DNA from: Morchella semilibera
Lineage: Eukaryota; Ascomycota; Pezizomycetes; Pezizales; Morchellaceae
NCBI GenBank assembly: GCA_009192285.1
Contig: WBVU01000012.1
Span: 930,001-994,000, forward strand
Direction: 5' to 3'
Length of the DNA: 64,000 bases
Shown here: positions 34,719 through 45,944 of the stretch, in pieces
How the letters are laid out: each line of letters starts with the position of its first letter
Numbering within the stretch: position 1 is the stretch's first letter
Translations under genes and position numbers: made by a program
Notes under the pieces: generated by a model
What the model saw: only the letters and a program-made list of their open reading frames with translations
Database searches by the model: none
Told to the model about the DNA's origin: nothing

Positions 34719-36153
34719 GGTGATTTCAGAATTGATACCTGCCATTATCTATCTACACTCGACCGTACTGCATATGTTAATATGTTTAGTGCAGTGAAAT
34801 ACTAATTTTCGGATTTGTTCTTCTACGATACTTTTGGGAGTCACAACCAGTCCGGAGTGTTTAAGGTGACTTTAATGGGTTGGCGTACATTTGTGATAAC
34901 TGGGCTTTTCTTTATTCCTTTTCTTTGTCTTTCTGTTGCTTGGGGCACTTGGGCTTACCACCGTCGGTAGTGTGTGTCAACTATCGCTCTTCATTGTATC
35001 TTCCGTTGCATGAGCGTGGTCCTTATTTATATCTTGTTAATATCATCAGAAGGAGGAGCGATTGACACTGGCTGGTTAATCTTTGTTTTCTCTTAGGAGT
35101 CTTGATATTTCTATTCTTGTAAATTCTTCCTCCTCTTCCTAAGCTAGGCGTAAAAGAAAATTATGAAAATTTTAATCTAGCTAGAGGCATATTTAAGTTT
35201 GGGGAGGGGATGGGCTCTTGGATAGCCAGCGAAGTTTGGTAAGGCGGGGTATGATTAGGGTATGTATCCCTTCGTCTGTCAATTGCTTCCTTCCCAGAAA
35301 GTTTTTTGATAATCGTCTGAAGAGAATCTCCGTTTGTTCTAGGGTGAGGTAAAAACTTAAGTGAAAATATTCCTCAAAAAGCAGCCTGTCTAAGCCCTGT
35401 CGCCCGCGTGGCCACCCTCACATACGTGCCACATCTTCTCTTTACAAATAATGGAGCTATACCAAACCATCTGGTGTATGAGTGAGTACACACGGGGGCC
35501 GTGACATGCTGGGAGTTTTCAGAGTACCTGCAGTGAGGATCGGCACCTACTACAAGTGTATATATCTATCCCTTCACCTGACTAGAGTATACTACCCCCA
35601 ATGTAGATCGCAACAGGTTGCGGTCCTATCACGGGGCAAACGAAGGCAAGGACGGAGCAAGCAAAGGTATGATAAAACTGAGGTAGGACGTAAACTAGGA
35701 GCAAGGTGAGAGGGAAACCTAGATGAAGCTGTAACCGGGGCTCACCTTCGGAGTGTGGCTGTGGACTCAAAAAATAGGAGGGAGGAGAAAATGTTTGATC
35801 CTGTTAGGGTATTTTTTCAAGGTAGACAGAGATAGATAGAGTCGATAGAGTCCAGAAAGAACTAAGAAAACTTTAAGGGGCTCCATCGCTAGAAGAGAAT
35901 CCGTCAAGATTTCTGTGATGATTGAAAGGCTAGAATAGGGGACAGGTCACGATATTTATAACCAGATTTCCCTTCTTGGGAGAGATTGTGTGAACCGAAC
36001 CCAAGCCCAATAGTTGGTGCAGAGCAACTTTTTCCTATGAGATATAACCTTCAACAGGTCAGTAGAATAACCTATTTGAGCTGAGAAGTCACACAATTAC
36101 TAAGAGTTGTAAACGGGATCCTAAGAACTAGCGGGAGCAACTATATAGATAGA
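34719..36153. other. Intergenic, no gene seen
   Basis: 3' flank of the PH-like gene and further spacer. No repeat family or RNA gene recognised. Confidence 0.5.
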
Positions 36154-36169
36154 ATACTATAGCACCCCT

Positions 36170-36219
36170 CTGCTATACCGAACGTGCATAATCCAAGAAA
36201 ATTGGTTCGGTATAGCAGT
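36170..36219. repeat. Short inverted repeat (pogo-type end?)
   Basis: CTGCTATACCGAAC at the left and GTTCGGTATAGCAG at the right form a hairpin around about 20 bp. It resembles in style the CAGC...CTATA ends nearby, so it may be a remnant of a tiny MITE. Confidence 0.5.
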
Positions 36220-36453
36220 TTGTTCAGTACAGCAGAATTAATTTGAGGGCTCATAACAGGGTTTATTCCAGCAAACCTACAGAAGCAGGTCCCCAGCGGA
36301 TAGCCATACCTTGTCTCCAATAGTACTGGGGTGCGACTCGAAATAGACAACTCTTCCTGAATCCCCTGGGCCCGAAAGATTTCCACTCAAAGGAAATCAA
36401 ACACTTCTGACACGTCTCTTGACATGGTGTTAGCTTGATCTTCATTGGAAGTA

Positions 36454-36590
36454 CAGCATACTCTCGCTATAAGGATATGGTCCGGACCGGAACATGGTAT
36501 CCTTATAGCAAATATATCCTTATACAGCATACTCTCGCTATAAGGATATGTTCCAGACCGGAACATAGTATCCTTATAGCAAATAGAATA
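36454..36590. repeat. Tandemly doubled pogo-type terminus
   Basis: A 71-bp unit beginning CAGCATACTCTCGCTATAAG occurs at 36454 and again at 36525. Each unit is itself nearly palindromic, ending ATCCTTATAGC. TA precedes each start. It lies about 90-220 bp beyond the stop of the pogo-like transposase and is probably that element's 3' end. Confidence 0.75.
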
Positions 36591-36677
36591 GACGAGGCCC
36601 TACAACTTGAACTAGTAAAATTTAAAGAGAAAAGACAATTGCATTTATTTATTTTAATCTCTCTAAAAGCGAAATTA

Positions 36678-37839
36678 CTATTGCTTGCCGCTTGCAGTGG
36701 AACCCGTTTGAGATGAAGAACAAAGGCTCGAAGTTGGTTGAAAAAACTTGGTGAGTTTTTGCTGGGGTAAGATGAGGAGTTCTTGAATTTTTTTAGATTC
36801 CACACTGCGACGCATCTTGGTAAGTTCTGATAGACTGTTTGTGGAAATATTGGCGGAATCCATTTGTAGGAAGTAGCGTTCTAGGTGAAGAAGGTGATCA
36901 AGTGCGGCTTGTGTTGTTATTAAAGGATAATTTGTCCCACTCTCCTCCTCAGTATCCAGGGTGACTTGTTCCTCTCGATTGATTGGCATATAATGTTCGA
37001 GGATATTGGCCTGCCAGATATTAATAAATACTAGTAGAATTTACTTTATGATTAGTTTTACTTACTTCTACTGACTCCAAGCTATCCTGTACCTGCTCCT
37101 CAATAGGATTCAAAAACCTATCAATATCCATTCTTTCTTGAATAAAGTTACCCTCACACAACACAGTCATCTTAGCCTGTACCTCCGCTCTGATTTCAAC
37201 CATTTCCTCTGTATTTTCGGGCAGATTTGGAATAACTGAAACATCAAGCTCAGGCTGTATTATGCTGGATTGGTTCTGCCCGGAATTGAGACTTTGTTGA
37301 ATTGGAACTCTCAAATTCAATGGGCGTTGGGGGCCGTAAAGCTTAACACTGCTTTTGGTAAAGCAGTTAAATATGGTAGAACTTTTAACATCATTATTCC
37401 ATGCTTCCACAGCCCAATTTATCGCTTGTAGCATTGAAACCTCCGTAATCTTTGCTGACCCATTTTGATCAAGTTTTTCAACCTCCTTAACCAAGTACCG
37501 GATGTAATGTCTTCGGGTATAGGCCTTCCATGAACTGATAATACCTTGATCTAATGGCTGCCAAACTGAAGTTGTATTTGCAGGATGCCATATAATTCGT
37601 GTATTCTCCAATTCATTGCCAATAAGTTTTGCCGCAAGTTCGTGAGCTGAAAAATTGTCCATCAATAAAACCACCTTTCGACCTCTCATTTTTCTATCAA
37701 ACCAACGCAAATAATCAACCATGATATCATGTTTCATCCATGCGGTTTGATTATGTCGATAAATAACACCGAGAGCCTCTCGATTAATATTTTTCATACA
37801 CCGAGGATTTTCAGCTCGTCCCATAACCCATGGTGTAAG
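36678..37839 (-). pseudogene. Pogo-like DDE_1 transposase, N-terminus cut off by an LTR insertion
   Basis: Frame from the insertion point: TPWVMGRAENPRCMKNINRE, then LGVIYRHNQTAWMKHDIMVDYL, VVLLMDNFSAHE (second catalytic Asp), WHPANTTSVWQPLDQGIISS and ILEHYMPINREEQ. Exons run to 37066 and from 37010 to 36678, across a 55-bp intron (donor GTAAGT, branch CTAAT, acceptor GCAG). The C-terminal segment AALDHLLHLERYFLQ is typical of the tail of pogo/Tigger proteins. The first catalytic Asp and the helix-turn-helix DNA-binding part should lie upstream of 37839 and are not present. The remaining frame is open, so the loss is recent. Confidence 0.85.
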
Positions 37840-38233
37840 TGTAAAGGGATATCTCAGGAGTCACTAAGATATGGCTAATGCTAAGCGATAGTTCTGTAGC
37901 TTTTTAAACTTGTAATATTGTAGACCGGATTCCGTTCGCTTGAGAGGATGATGATTCCCCTAAGACGACGGGAATCCTACTAGCTATTTATACATAAAGA
38001 ACCCTCTTAAACCCGCTAACTCCCCCAATAGCAAATCTCCCGCAATGCCTCCGCTACTGCTCCGACTTCCTACGAGGTGGGGTAATCCAAGGGTCCTCTC
38101 GTAAGGTGTGGTAGCGGTTGCCGAGCTATAACCGAACCCCGCTTCTTGGTGTGCGTCACTCTTTCATCGCGCTGTCATACCAGGACAATACCATTGTACT
38201 ACTAGCACCGCACTTCCAAGCAATCCTGTAACA
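37840..38233 (-). repeat. Gypsy LTR, copy 1, 3' LTR (394 bp)
   Basis: On the element strand it begins TGTTACAGGATTGC and ends CCCTTTACA (TG...CA). A purine-rich tract just inside it (right side) is the likely plus-strand primer. Confidence 0.9.
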
Positions 38234-38326
38234 CTACTCCCCCTTCCAAGCCGTCGTCCTCGACTGTTAAACCCTTCCATGGAAAAAACCCCGTGGGAAA
38301 AGCCATGATGAGGGAAGGTATCGGGA

Positions 38327-41300
38327 TTATTGCTTTGTTAACCGTCGCTGCCTCTTAGTCTGCCGTGCTCCGGACTCCGGGGCTACTATGCCTTGACTCC
38401 GAGTGCGAGGACGGTTGGTGGTAACCGGTTTGGCGTTATCATCAACCAGTGCCTCTTGGGGCTCTGGTGTTGCCAGCCGTTTGCGCGTGTTCTGCTTCCT
38501 GTTGGGGTCCAAATCTTCTCGATAAGGTCGTAGGAGCATCTCATGGAACACATGATAAACCTTCCAGTCTGCTGGTAGGTCTAGTCGGTATGCGCGATTG
38601 CCAACCTTTGCTAGTACTTCGAAGGGTCCAATGAACTTGTCTGACCACTTGTTGTATCCGCCGAGGTTCCGTGTGTCTAACAGGACCTTCTGCCCGGGCT
38701 CGAACTGTTGTACTGCGGGACCAGGTCGTGACGCCATTTTATCGTACGTTCGCTGTAAGGTTTCCCGAGCCAGTTCATGGGCGGCGAGGATCTCGTCCAG
38801 GTGGTTATTCCCTTCGGCATCCAGCTGCTCAATCTCCACATCCGTAGGCCAGTCTGAACGAGGGTGAAACCCATAGTTGCAATAGAATGGTGACTGCCCG
38901 GTGGAGGAGTGTTTGGCGTTGTTGTAGGCGTACTCACAGATAGGGAGTAGGTCTCTCCACTTCTTACCTGTGCCGGCCGTAAACGCTTGTAGGTAGGACT
39001 CCATATGTTGGTTAGTCCTTTCCGTCTGACCATCTGTCTGCGGATGAAACGAGGTCGGGAGTCTTCTACGAATCCCTAGTCGTTCTGCAATCGCGGTCCA
39101 GAAGGCTGACACGAACTGTCTTCCTCGGTCCGATACTATTGATCGCGGGAGTCCATGAAAGCGCCAGATGTCTTTGACGAAGGCTTGTGCAGTTTGCTCT
39201 GCATTGATTCCTGTCATTGGGATGAAGTGCGCCATTTTACTGAAGCGGTCCACTACCACTATGACATTCCGGAAACTTGACCGCTCCTTGGGCATTTTTA
39301 CTACAAAATCCATGGAGATGTCGCACCAAGGGGTCATGGCTAACTCTAGGGGCTGTGGAAGAGACATATGTCGTCGTCGTTGTTTGGCTCTTTGGCATAC
39401 ATCGTACGTGCTGACATACTTGGCTACATCCGTGGACATTCCTGGCCACCAGTAGTTCCTGTCAATCAATTCCAAGGTTTTATCTCTGCCTAGATGCCCT
39501 GCCGTGGGTCGGTCGTGATGGTCTTCTATGACCTGCTTGACTGCATGCCCAGGCACTACCCAGCATCCTTCATGAGTCGCTGTATTCTGGTCGGGATCCC
39601 ACGCTGTTGCAGCCTCCCGCAAGATGGTCTGCCAGGTCCACAGGTCCTCAGGATCTTCGTTTTCGGGGAGTTCATCCGGAACTATCCTACGAGTCCATCG
39701 ACCCTCTTCCTCATATCAGTTCTGCAGAGCCGCAGGCATTCCCACTCCTGGTATGTGTACCCACTGATCCACTAAACGCACTTCCGATGAGGGATTGCAG
39801 AGGATTTCTTCACGAGGTTCTATTTCCGCTTGTGTCCTTCTTGCAAAATGTTCCGGGAGGAGGTTTCTTTCCGCGAAATGTTCAGGTGAGAGGAGCATTT
39901 TTACTGGCTGCTCTCGAACTACTCCCCCTTCTATGGCGTACTCCGGGCGCCTGGTCAATGCATCAGGTTTCCCGTTCTTGTCGCCTGGTCGAAAGTGGAT
40001 CTTGAAGTGAAAAGGTGCTATCTTTTCAGCCCATCGAGCCTGTCTTCTTGACAGCTTCTTGGTTGTCGTGAAGTACTGAAGGTTTTGGTGATCAGGATAG
40101 ATCTGGATAGGTATGTCCGTACCTTCCAGCCAATGTCTCCAAGTTAGGAGGGCGGAAACTATTGCGAGCATCTCTTTATCGTAGATCTCATAGTTGACTT
40201 CGGCCTCGTTGAACTTGCAAGAGTGGTAAGCCATCGGATGTAACTTGCCATCTTCGAACACCTGTGACAAGACCGCAGCCTCTGCCCAGTCGCTGGCATC
40301 TGTTTCAAGGACAGCCATGCGATGTTCGTCGTAGTGTCGGAGTATAGGAGCGGTGGTAAATAGCTTCTTGAGCCCCTCAAAAGCATCCTGCTGCTCCCGA
40401 CCCCACTTCCATACAGCATTCTTCTTCAGGAGATCTATCATGGGCTTGCATACCGCAGAATACCCGTAGATGAACCGCCTTAGGAAGTTGGCGAATCCCA
40501 AGAAGCATTGAAGCTCCTTCACCTTTGTGGGTATCAACCACTCAGTGATAGCCTTCACCTTCTCGGGTGAGACCTGGGTACCGCTACCTGATGGCTTGAA
40601 TCCTAGGAATTCTATCTCCGTTTATAACCAAGCAGTCTTTTTCAGGTTGCCGAATAGGTGGTTTTGTCGTAGCCGCTCCAGCACCCTGCGCACAAGAGCT
40701 ACATGCTCTTCTCTGGACTTGGAATATATCAGGATATCATCCAGGTAAACCACTAGGCCCTGATCTAACAGGTCCTTGAATATGGTATTGACCATTGCCT
40801 GGAACGTTGCTGGGGCGTTGGTCAAGCCGAAAGGTATTACTCTATATTCGAAGTGGCCATATTTGGTCCGGAAAGCTGTCTTCCACTCTTCTCCCTCCGT
40901 GATCCTTACTAGGTTGTAACCGTTCTTGAGATCCATCTTGGTGAAGAAGAGAGCTCCCTTCGTCGAGTCTGCCAGCTCTGTCATGAGAGGCAGTGGGTAC
41001 CGGTTCTTGACTGTGACGGAGTTTAAGCCGCGGTAGTCGACGCATAATCATAGTGACCCATCTTGTTTAGGGACGAAGAGGATTGGTGCCGCTGCTGGGC
41101 TGGAAGATGGGACAATTTTACCTGCCGCTAGCATTTCGTCCAGGTATTCCCTCAACACTTTTTGTTCCGGGGGTGACAATGCATAGATAGGACCCCATGG
41201 AGGTTGGCTTCCGTCCAAGAGGAGAATCGTATGATCCCACTCACTATGTTCTGGCAGGCGTCCTGCTCCTTCAGGCGAGAACACATCTGCGTAGTCTTGG

Positions 41301-42013
41301 AACTCTTCCGGCATAGCACTAGCGAGAGTCTCGCTTCCCGTGTTTCGTGCCCAGAAAGGGTGTAACTCGAGAGGCACGTCAGGCTTAGGCATATGTCGTA
41401 GAAGTCTAACGACCTTTTCTTGCCAGCCTTCTTCGTACATGTCCCCTTCTGTCATCATACAGCCCTTAATCTGGCACTTGATACTATTGAAGATAGCCTT
41501 ATTCTGGCCCCAATGTATCGTAGGTTGATGCTCTTCGAGCCATCGATGTGGTATGACGAGATCTTCTCCAGCAAAGGTACCTATTTCACAGGTGACTAGC
41601 CTGTCGAGGTGGCTACCAATGCGGAGTGTGAGAGGTTGGGTGATGTGAGTACCGGAGTGAGGCATGCGTGAGCCATCAGCTTGTTTGATAAGGAGAGTTG
41701 TAGTGCGAGTCTGAACGGGGATGTCGGCTTGCTTGACGCAATTCCATGACATGATCCATGTCTCAGTGCCACTATCTAGCAATGCTTGAACTGTGTGGGT
41801 GAAGTGTTTGTTGGTCTTGGGGTTGAGCCAAGAGATTTCTATCTCGAGGCAGGTTTCTTGGGTGGTGGTAGTCATTGTAGTATAGGTATGTTGTAGTATG
41901 GGTAAAGGAGGATGGTTTATGTTCTTCTCTTTGAGGCGGATGAGGTCTCTTATATAGCTAAGTGCGGGGTAGTTTTGACACGTCATGCCCAAAGAATACC
42001 TTGCCCTAGTCAC
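38327..42013 (-). other. Gypsy copy 1 pol region: protease, reverse transcriptase, RNase H, integrase (fossil)
   Basis: Parts visible in order on the minus strand: an aspartic protease (LLDSGTETWIM), reverse transcriptase ([13 protein letters not shown]), RNase H (YEIYDKEMLAIVSALLTWRH), the integrase zinc finger (HHDRPTAGHLGRDK) and catalytic core (IVSDRGRQFVSAFW). No chromodomain is obvious at the end. Frames are interrupted; treated as a fossil. Confidence 0.9.
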
Positions 42014-42279
42014 GAGTTCTTACTTTACATCGGCAGTCTCTCCGCAGGGTTATGGCAAGTCAACAGTGCGCAGTGCGTCTACTGTCCGCTATCTGTGTGG
42101 CCCCTCTGATTTCCGAACTTCTAGACTCGAGTCTTGGATTCTGGCATTGGCCATCGCTTCCTTGCAGTATAGTTTTTATAAAGAGATTTATTTCCGCACC
42201 CTAATAACTATTTTCTGCCTTAGTCCGAAAGAAAACCCAAGAAATATAACAAATTTAATCTTCCCCAAGTGCCGTAATC

Positions 42280-44761
42280 CTAGCCTAAATGCCTCGCCTT
42301 GAGGTCCCAGTTTCTGCCTTTTCTCACTCTGCCTTCCGGTTCCTTCGTCCTCGAAGTCTTACTTTCTCTTTTTTTCTTTTTCCCACTTGATCGTTCCGTC
42401 CCATTTGCCATTCTGACCTTAGTGGCCGAGTAGCACTTCTTTCTCCAGTGACCTTCTCTTCCACACCGAAGGCATTTATTCTCTTTTGCCCATTGGTCCT
42501 TTTCAGCCTGGGTGGCTCCTAAGCTACCTGTCGCTGGGTGGGGTTTGTGCGGGGAGTCCTCTCGTTCCTTTCTACGGGGACGGGACTCGTCGCGCTCCTT
42601 TTTACGGGGGCGGGGTCGCTGGCGTTTGGATTCCTGGTGCTTAGGTTCTCGGGTTTCTTGGGGTCTTGCTGGTTCCCTTCCACGCAGAATCTTCTGGCGG
42701 GCCCTGACTTCAGCATCTTTTTTTCCCACCCTTCGAACCCATGCTAACCAATCTGGGAACTCAGATGGTTCTTCAATCGCAGCGGATAGTCTTTGTTCCA
42801 ACGTGGAGTTTATTCCTGTTAGAATCATGGACTTCATGACGATTGGGCCTACTCGAGCATCCCACCCGAGATTTTGCATCTCATTGATGTAATCGTCGAT
42901 AGGACCAGTTTGACGGAGATTATCCATCTTCTGCTTGGCCTGTTCTTGACTGGTGCGATTACCATACTGGATGCAAAGTTCCTGCTTAAAGCGTTCCCAA
43001 GTACCGAGCCTAGGTTCTACACTAAGCCTTTCCTTAAAGTTGCGCCAGAAACTTGCTGCACTCCCGGTGAATTCCAGGGATGCCCAAAGGATTCGGGTCT
43101 TATCGTCCCATGTGACTCGGGGTTGAAGGTCCATCAGGATCTCTATACGATCGATCCAGTGACGGACATCTTCATCGGGTTTGCCAGAGAAGGAGATCTT
43201 TGCCTGCTTAGGGGTTTCCCCCTTGCCGATTGCTGTGGGGTACCGGTGACTGCGTTTCTGCTCGTCGGTGGTGCCTGTCCCGTCTTCCCTTCCGTCTCCT
43301 ATCATCATTGGAGGAGCTGGATGAGCCCGATGAGCTTGGACTGTCATCCCTTCTGTGCTTCTTTCTTCCTCTTCCGCCACCATTTCCTCCACCATTTCCT
43401 GCCGCTCCCTTCTCCAGTACAGGGCTCCTCCCTCCCCTCCTACGTTTACCGTGGGATCTTCTGGGGGTGGAGACGGGGATTTACTCCTCCTCCTGTTGGC
43501 TGGGGGTGAGGGTGGCGGTGCCCTTCCTTCTCCTGGGGAGTCCTTCTCAGACTCGACCCGGGGTTGTTTGTCCTTTAATGCTTTCAGGGCTACCTTCAGC
43601 ATTTTCCTCAACTCTGGCTGGGATGGTATCAACAGCAGGGGTAGGCGCCTTTGGTAGTGGGGCTGCCTGGGCTGCGGTAATAGTCGCCGCTAGTCCCTTA
43701 GGTAACTCTAGGCTTTTTTCGGTTTGCTGTGCCTGTATATAGGCCGCTAGTTCCTGGGTCCGTTGCCGCTGTTGCTCGTTTTCGAGGGCCATCTGCCTGA
43801 ACCTCAGTTCAGTTTCCGTCTGCTGGTTCTGTGCATAGGCCTGGAACTGACTGGCCAGAGTGCCGGAGGGCGGTGGTTATCTGCCCTTGCTGTCCGTCTA
43901 CCTCCCGGAAACTTCCCTTGTAACTCTCCTACCAGCTGTTGTCCACCTTGGACTACCTGACTATGCTGGTGTTCCCTGGCCCTGGCTTCTGCCTGTAGAG
44001 CCCAGCCTGTCTGAGCTGCGAGACCTTTCATACCCTGGACGATTACCTCGGTCCTGAGGGGTCGTGGGGTCTCCTGCTCGTAGAAGTGCTCGCCGGCGGA
44101 GGAGGTGCTCGAGTAGCTGGCGTTGCTCATATCCCCATCCGAACCAGAGCGCCTCACTGTAATAGTGGCTTGCCTGGTTGGAGTCTCGAAGAGGTTGAGA
44201 TCCATGCTGGCGGAGCTGCGAGTTACCCTCTTCGGGTCTCGTTTGCGGACCTTCTTCGGGGCTTTGGCTTTGAGGGGGGCTGGGTTCCATAGCTCTGTGG
44301 CGGGGGTGTCTCTGGCCCTGCTGGCTATTGTTGGATGGGCCTGGGCCATGGCGGTGTCCTTGTCTCGGACCACGATGGCTTCCGCCATGTCGTGGTCTTC
44401 CCGCGAGGTTAACGCTAGTGGGAGGGACATTACTGAAGAATTCGATGGGTAGATCGGGGTTACTGATGCACCAAGGTAGGGGAGTAAACCAAGTTACCGA
44501 GTGCGCTAAGCCGTGAGAGTTTTGGCGAAGCTTTATGAGGATGGAGGGGATGGAATTGGGCTCAAGGATACTTTCCTTGAAGGTGGCGATGGTGCGAGCT
44601 TCTGAGAAGAAGCCTTGGTGTTGGAGGTAGCCGCAGTATAGATGTTCTGCGCTGCCTCGAGGAACAAGAAAGGAGGTTTCACAGGGGAAGCGAAGCATGT
44701 ACCGTCTTCTTTGATCACTACTTCTTATACCGAGTGCCCGTGTACTATCCGTACCTAGCAA
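42280..44761 (-). other. Gypsy copy 1 gag region (fossil)
   Basis: Contains a capsid-like region (ISFSGKPDEDVRHWIDRIEI) and a zinc knuckle CLRCGREGHWRKKC, with basic and coiled-coil parts. Broken frames. Confidence 0.85.
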
Positions 44762-44846
44762 TCACAAAAGGTAATTGATGAAGCGTTGTCTTGGGAAAGT
44801 AGTAGGTTTGCTTAGGAGGTATGCGACCGGATAAGGAACAATATAG

Positions 44847-44936
44847 TGTAAAGGGATATCTCAGGAGTCACTAAGATATGGCTAATGCTAAGCGATAGTT
44901 CTGTAGCTTTTTAAACTTGTAATATTGTAGACCGGA
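44847..44936 (-). repeat. Gypsy LTR, copy 1, part of the 5' LTR
   Basis: Ninety bases identical to 37840-37929, then the sequence becomes N. Confidence 0.9.
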
Positions 44937-45491
44937 NNNNNNNNNNNNNNNNNNNNNNNNNNNNNNNNNNNNNNNNNNNNNNNNNNNNNNNNNNNNNNNN
45001 NNNNNNNNNNNNNNNNNNNNNNNNNNNNNNNNNNNNNNNNNNNNNNNNNNNNNNNNNNNNNNNNNNNNNNNNNNNNNNNNNNNNNNNNNNNNNNNNNNNN
45101 NNNNNNNNNNNNNNNNNNNNNNNNNNNNNNNNNNNNNNNNNNNNNNNNNNNNNNNNNNNNNNNNNNNNNNNNNNNNNNNNNNNNNNNNNNNNNNNNNNNN
45201 NNNNNNNNNNNNNNNNNNNNNNNNNNNNNNNNNNNNNNNNNNNNNNNNNNNNNNNNNNNNNNNNNNNNNNNNNNNNNNNNNNNNNNNNNNNNNNNNNNNN
45301 NNNNNNNNNNNNNNNNNNNNNNNNNNNNNNNNNNNNNNNNNNNNNNNNNNNNNNNNNNNNNNNNNNNNNNNNNNNNNNNNNNNNNNNNNNNNNNNNNNNN
45401 NNNNNNNNNNNNNNNNNNNNNNNNNNNNNNNNNNNNNNNNNNNNNNNNNNNNNNNNNNNNNNNNNNNNNNNNNNNNNNNNNNNNNNNNNNN
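44937..45491. other. Assembly gap (555 N)
   Basis: Unknown sequence. It lies between an LTR fragment and telomere-like repeats, so the two sides may not be neighbours in the genome. Confidence 0.99.
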
Positions 45492-45575
45492 TAACCCTAA
45501 CTAACCCTAACTAACCCTAACTAACCCTAACTAACCCTAACTAACCCTAACTAACCCTAACTAACCCTAACTAAC
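45492..45575 (+). repeat. Telomere-like array, 10-nt unit CTAACCCTAA, about 8 copies
   Basis: Perfect tandem units directly after the gap. On the other strand the unit is TTAGGGTTAG. The C-rich strand reads 5' to 3' on the plus strand, as at the left end of a chromosome. The unit is TTAGGG plus TTAG, unlike the plain TTAGGG of most filamentous fungi. Confidence 0.9.
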
Positions 45576-45622
45576 TTTAGGATATAGAGAGTAAGGTACC
45601 GTACAGTGTCCTATGTGTAATA
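45576..45622. other. Short link between telomere array and 161-bp repeats
   Basis: Contains AAGGTACCGTACAGT, which resembles AAGGTGCCGTACAGT in the repeat unit that follows. Confidence 0.6.
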
Positions 45623-45944
45623 TGACTGGAGGTAAATAGCGCTGTACGGCCTCTCTTACCCTCTTGTTACAAAGTAAAAGGTGCCGTACAGTCAGCTTGG
45701 GATTGACTTTTGCTCATTGCGAAGCACCTCGCCATTTTCTGTTAACCTTAACCCTGAGGACACCCCACCAGAAAGCCCTATAATGACTGGAGGTAAATAG
45801 CGCTGTACGGCCTCTCTTACCCTCTTGTTACAAAGTAAAAGGTGCCGTACAGTCAGCTTGGGATTGACTTTTGCTCATTGCGAAGCACCTCGCCATTTTC
45901 TGTTAACCTTAACCCTGAGGACACCCCACCAGAAAGCCCTATAA
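45623..45944. repeat. Subtelomeric tandem repeat, 2 x 161 bp
   Basis: Units 45623-45783 and 45784-45944 appear identical. Each contains GCGCTGTACGGCC, AAGGTGCCGTACAGT and a degenerate telomere-like stretch (GTTAACCTTAACCCT). They separate the telomere array from the truncated gypsy copy. Confidence 0.9.

Larger units (their letters stand above)
36454..37839 (-). mobile_element. Pogo/Tigger-like DNA transposon, 3' part
   Basis: Contains the C-terminal part of a DDE_1 transposase (minus strand) and the doubled terminus. The 5' part is absent: a gypsy LTR begins at 37840, and beyond that element the sequence runs into the N gap. The remainder may lie on the far side of the missing sequence. Confidence 0.8.
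37840..44936 (-). mobile_element. Ty3/gypsy LTR retrotransposon, copy 1 (fossil, truncated by the N gap)
   Basis: Minus-strand element. 3' LTR 37840-38233, internal pol then gag (reading right to left), and the first 90 bp of the 5' LTR from 44847 to the gap. The visible 90 bp of the two LTRs are identical, which suggests a recent insertion. Coding frames are broken, roughly half a dozen breaks in all. It sits inside the pogo-like transposase gene. The 5-bp flank at 37835-37839 is GTAAG; the other flank is not visible. Confidence 0.92.

Noticed and set aside
42512-43742. Long plus-strand frames rich in Leu, Ser and Pro
   Set aside because: They are the antisense shadow of the gypsy gag region.
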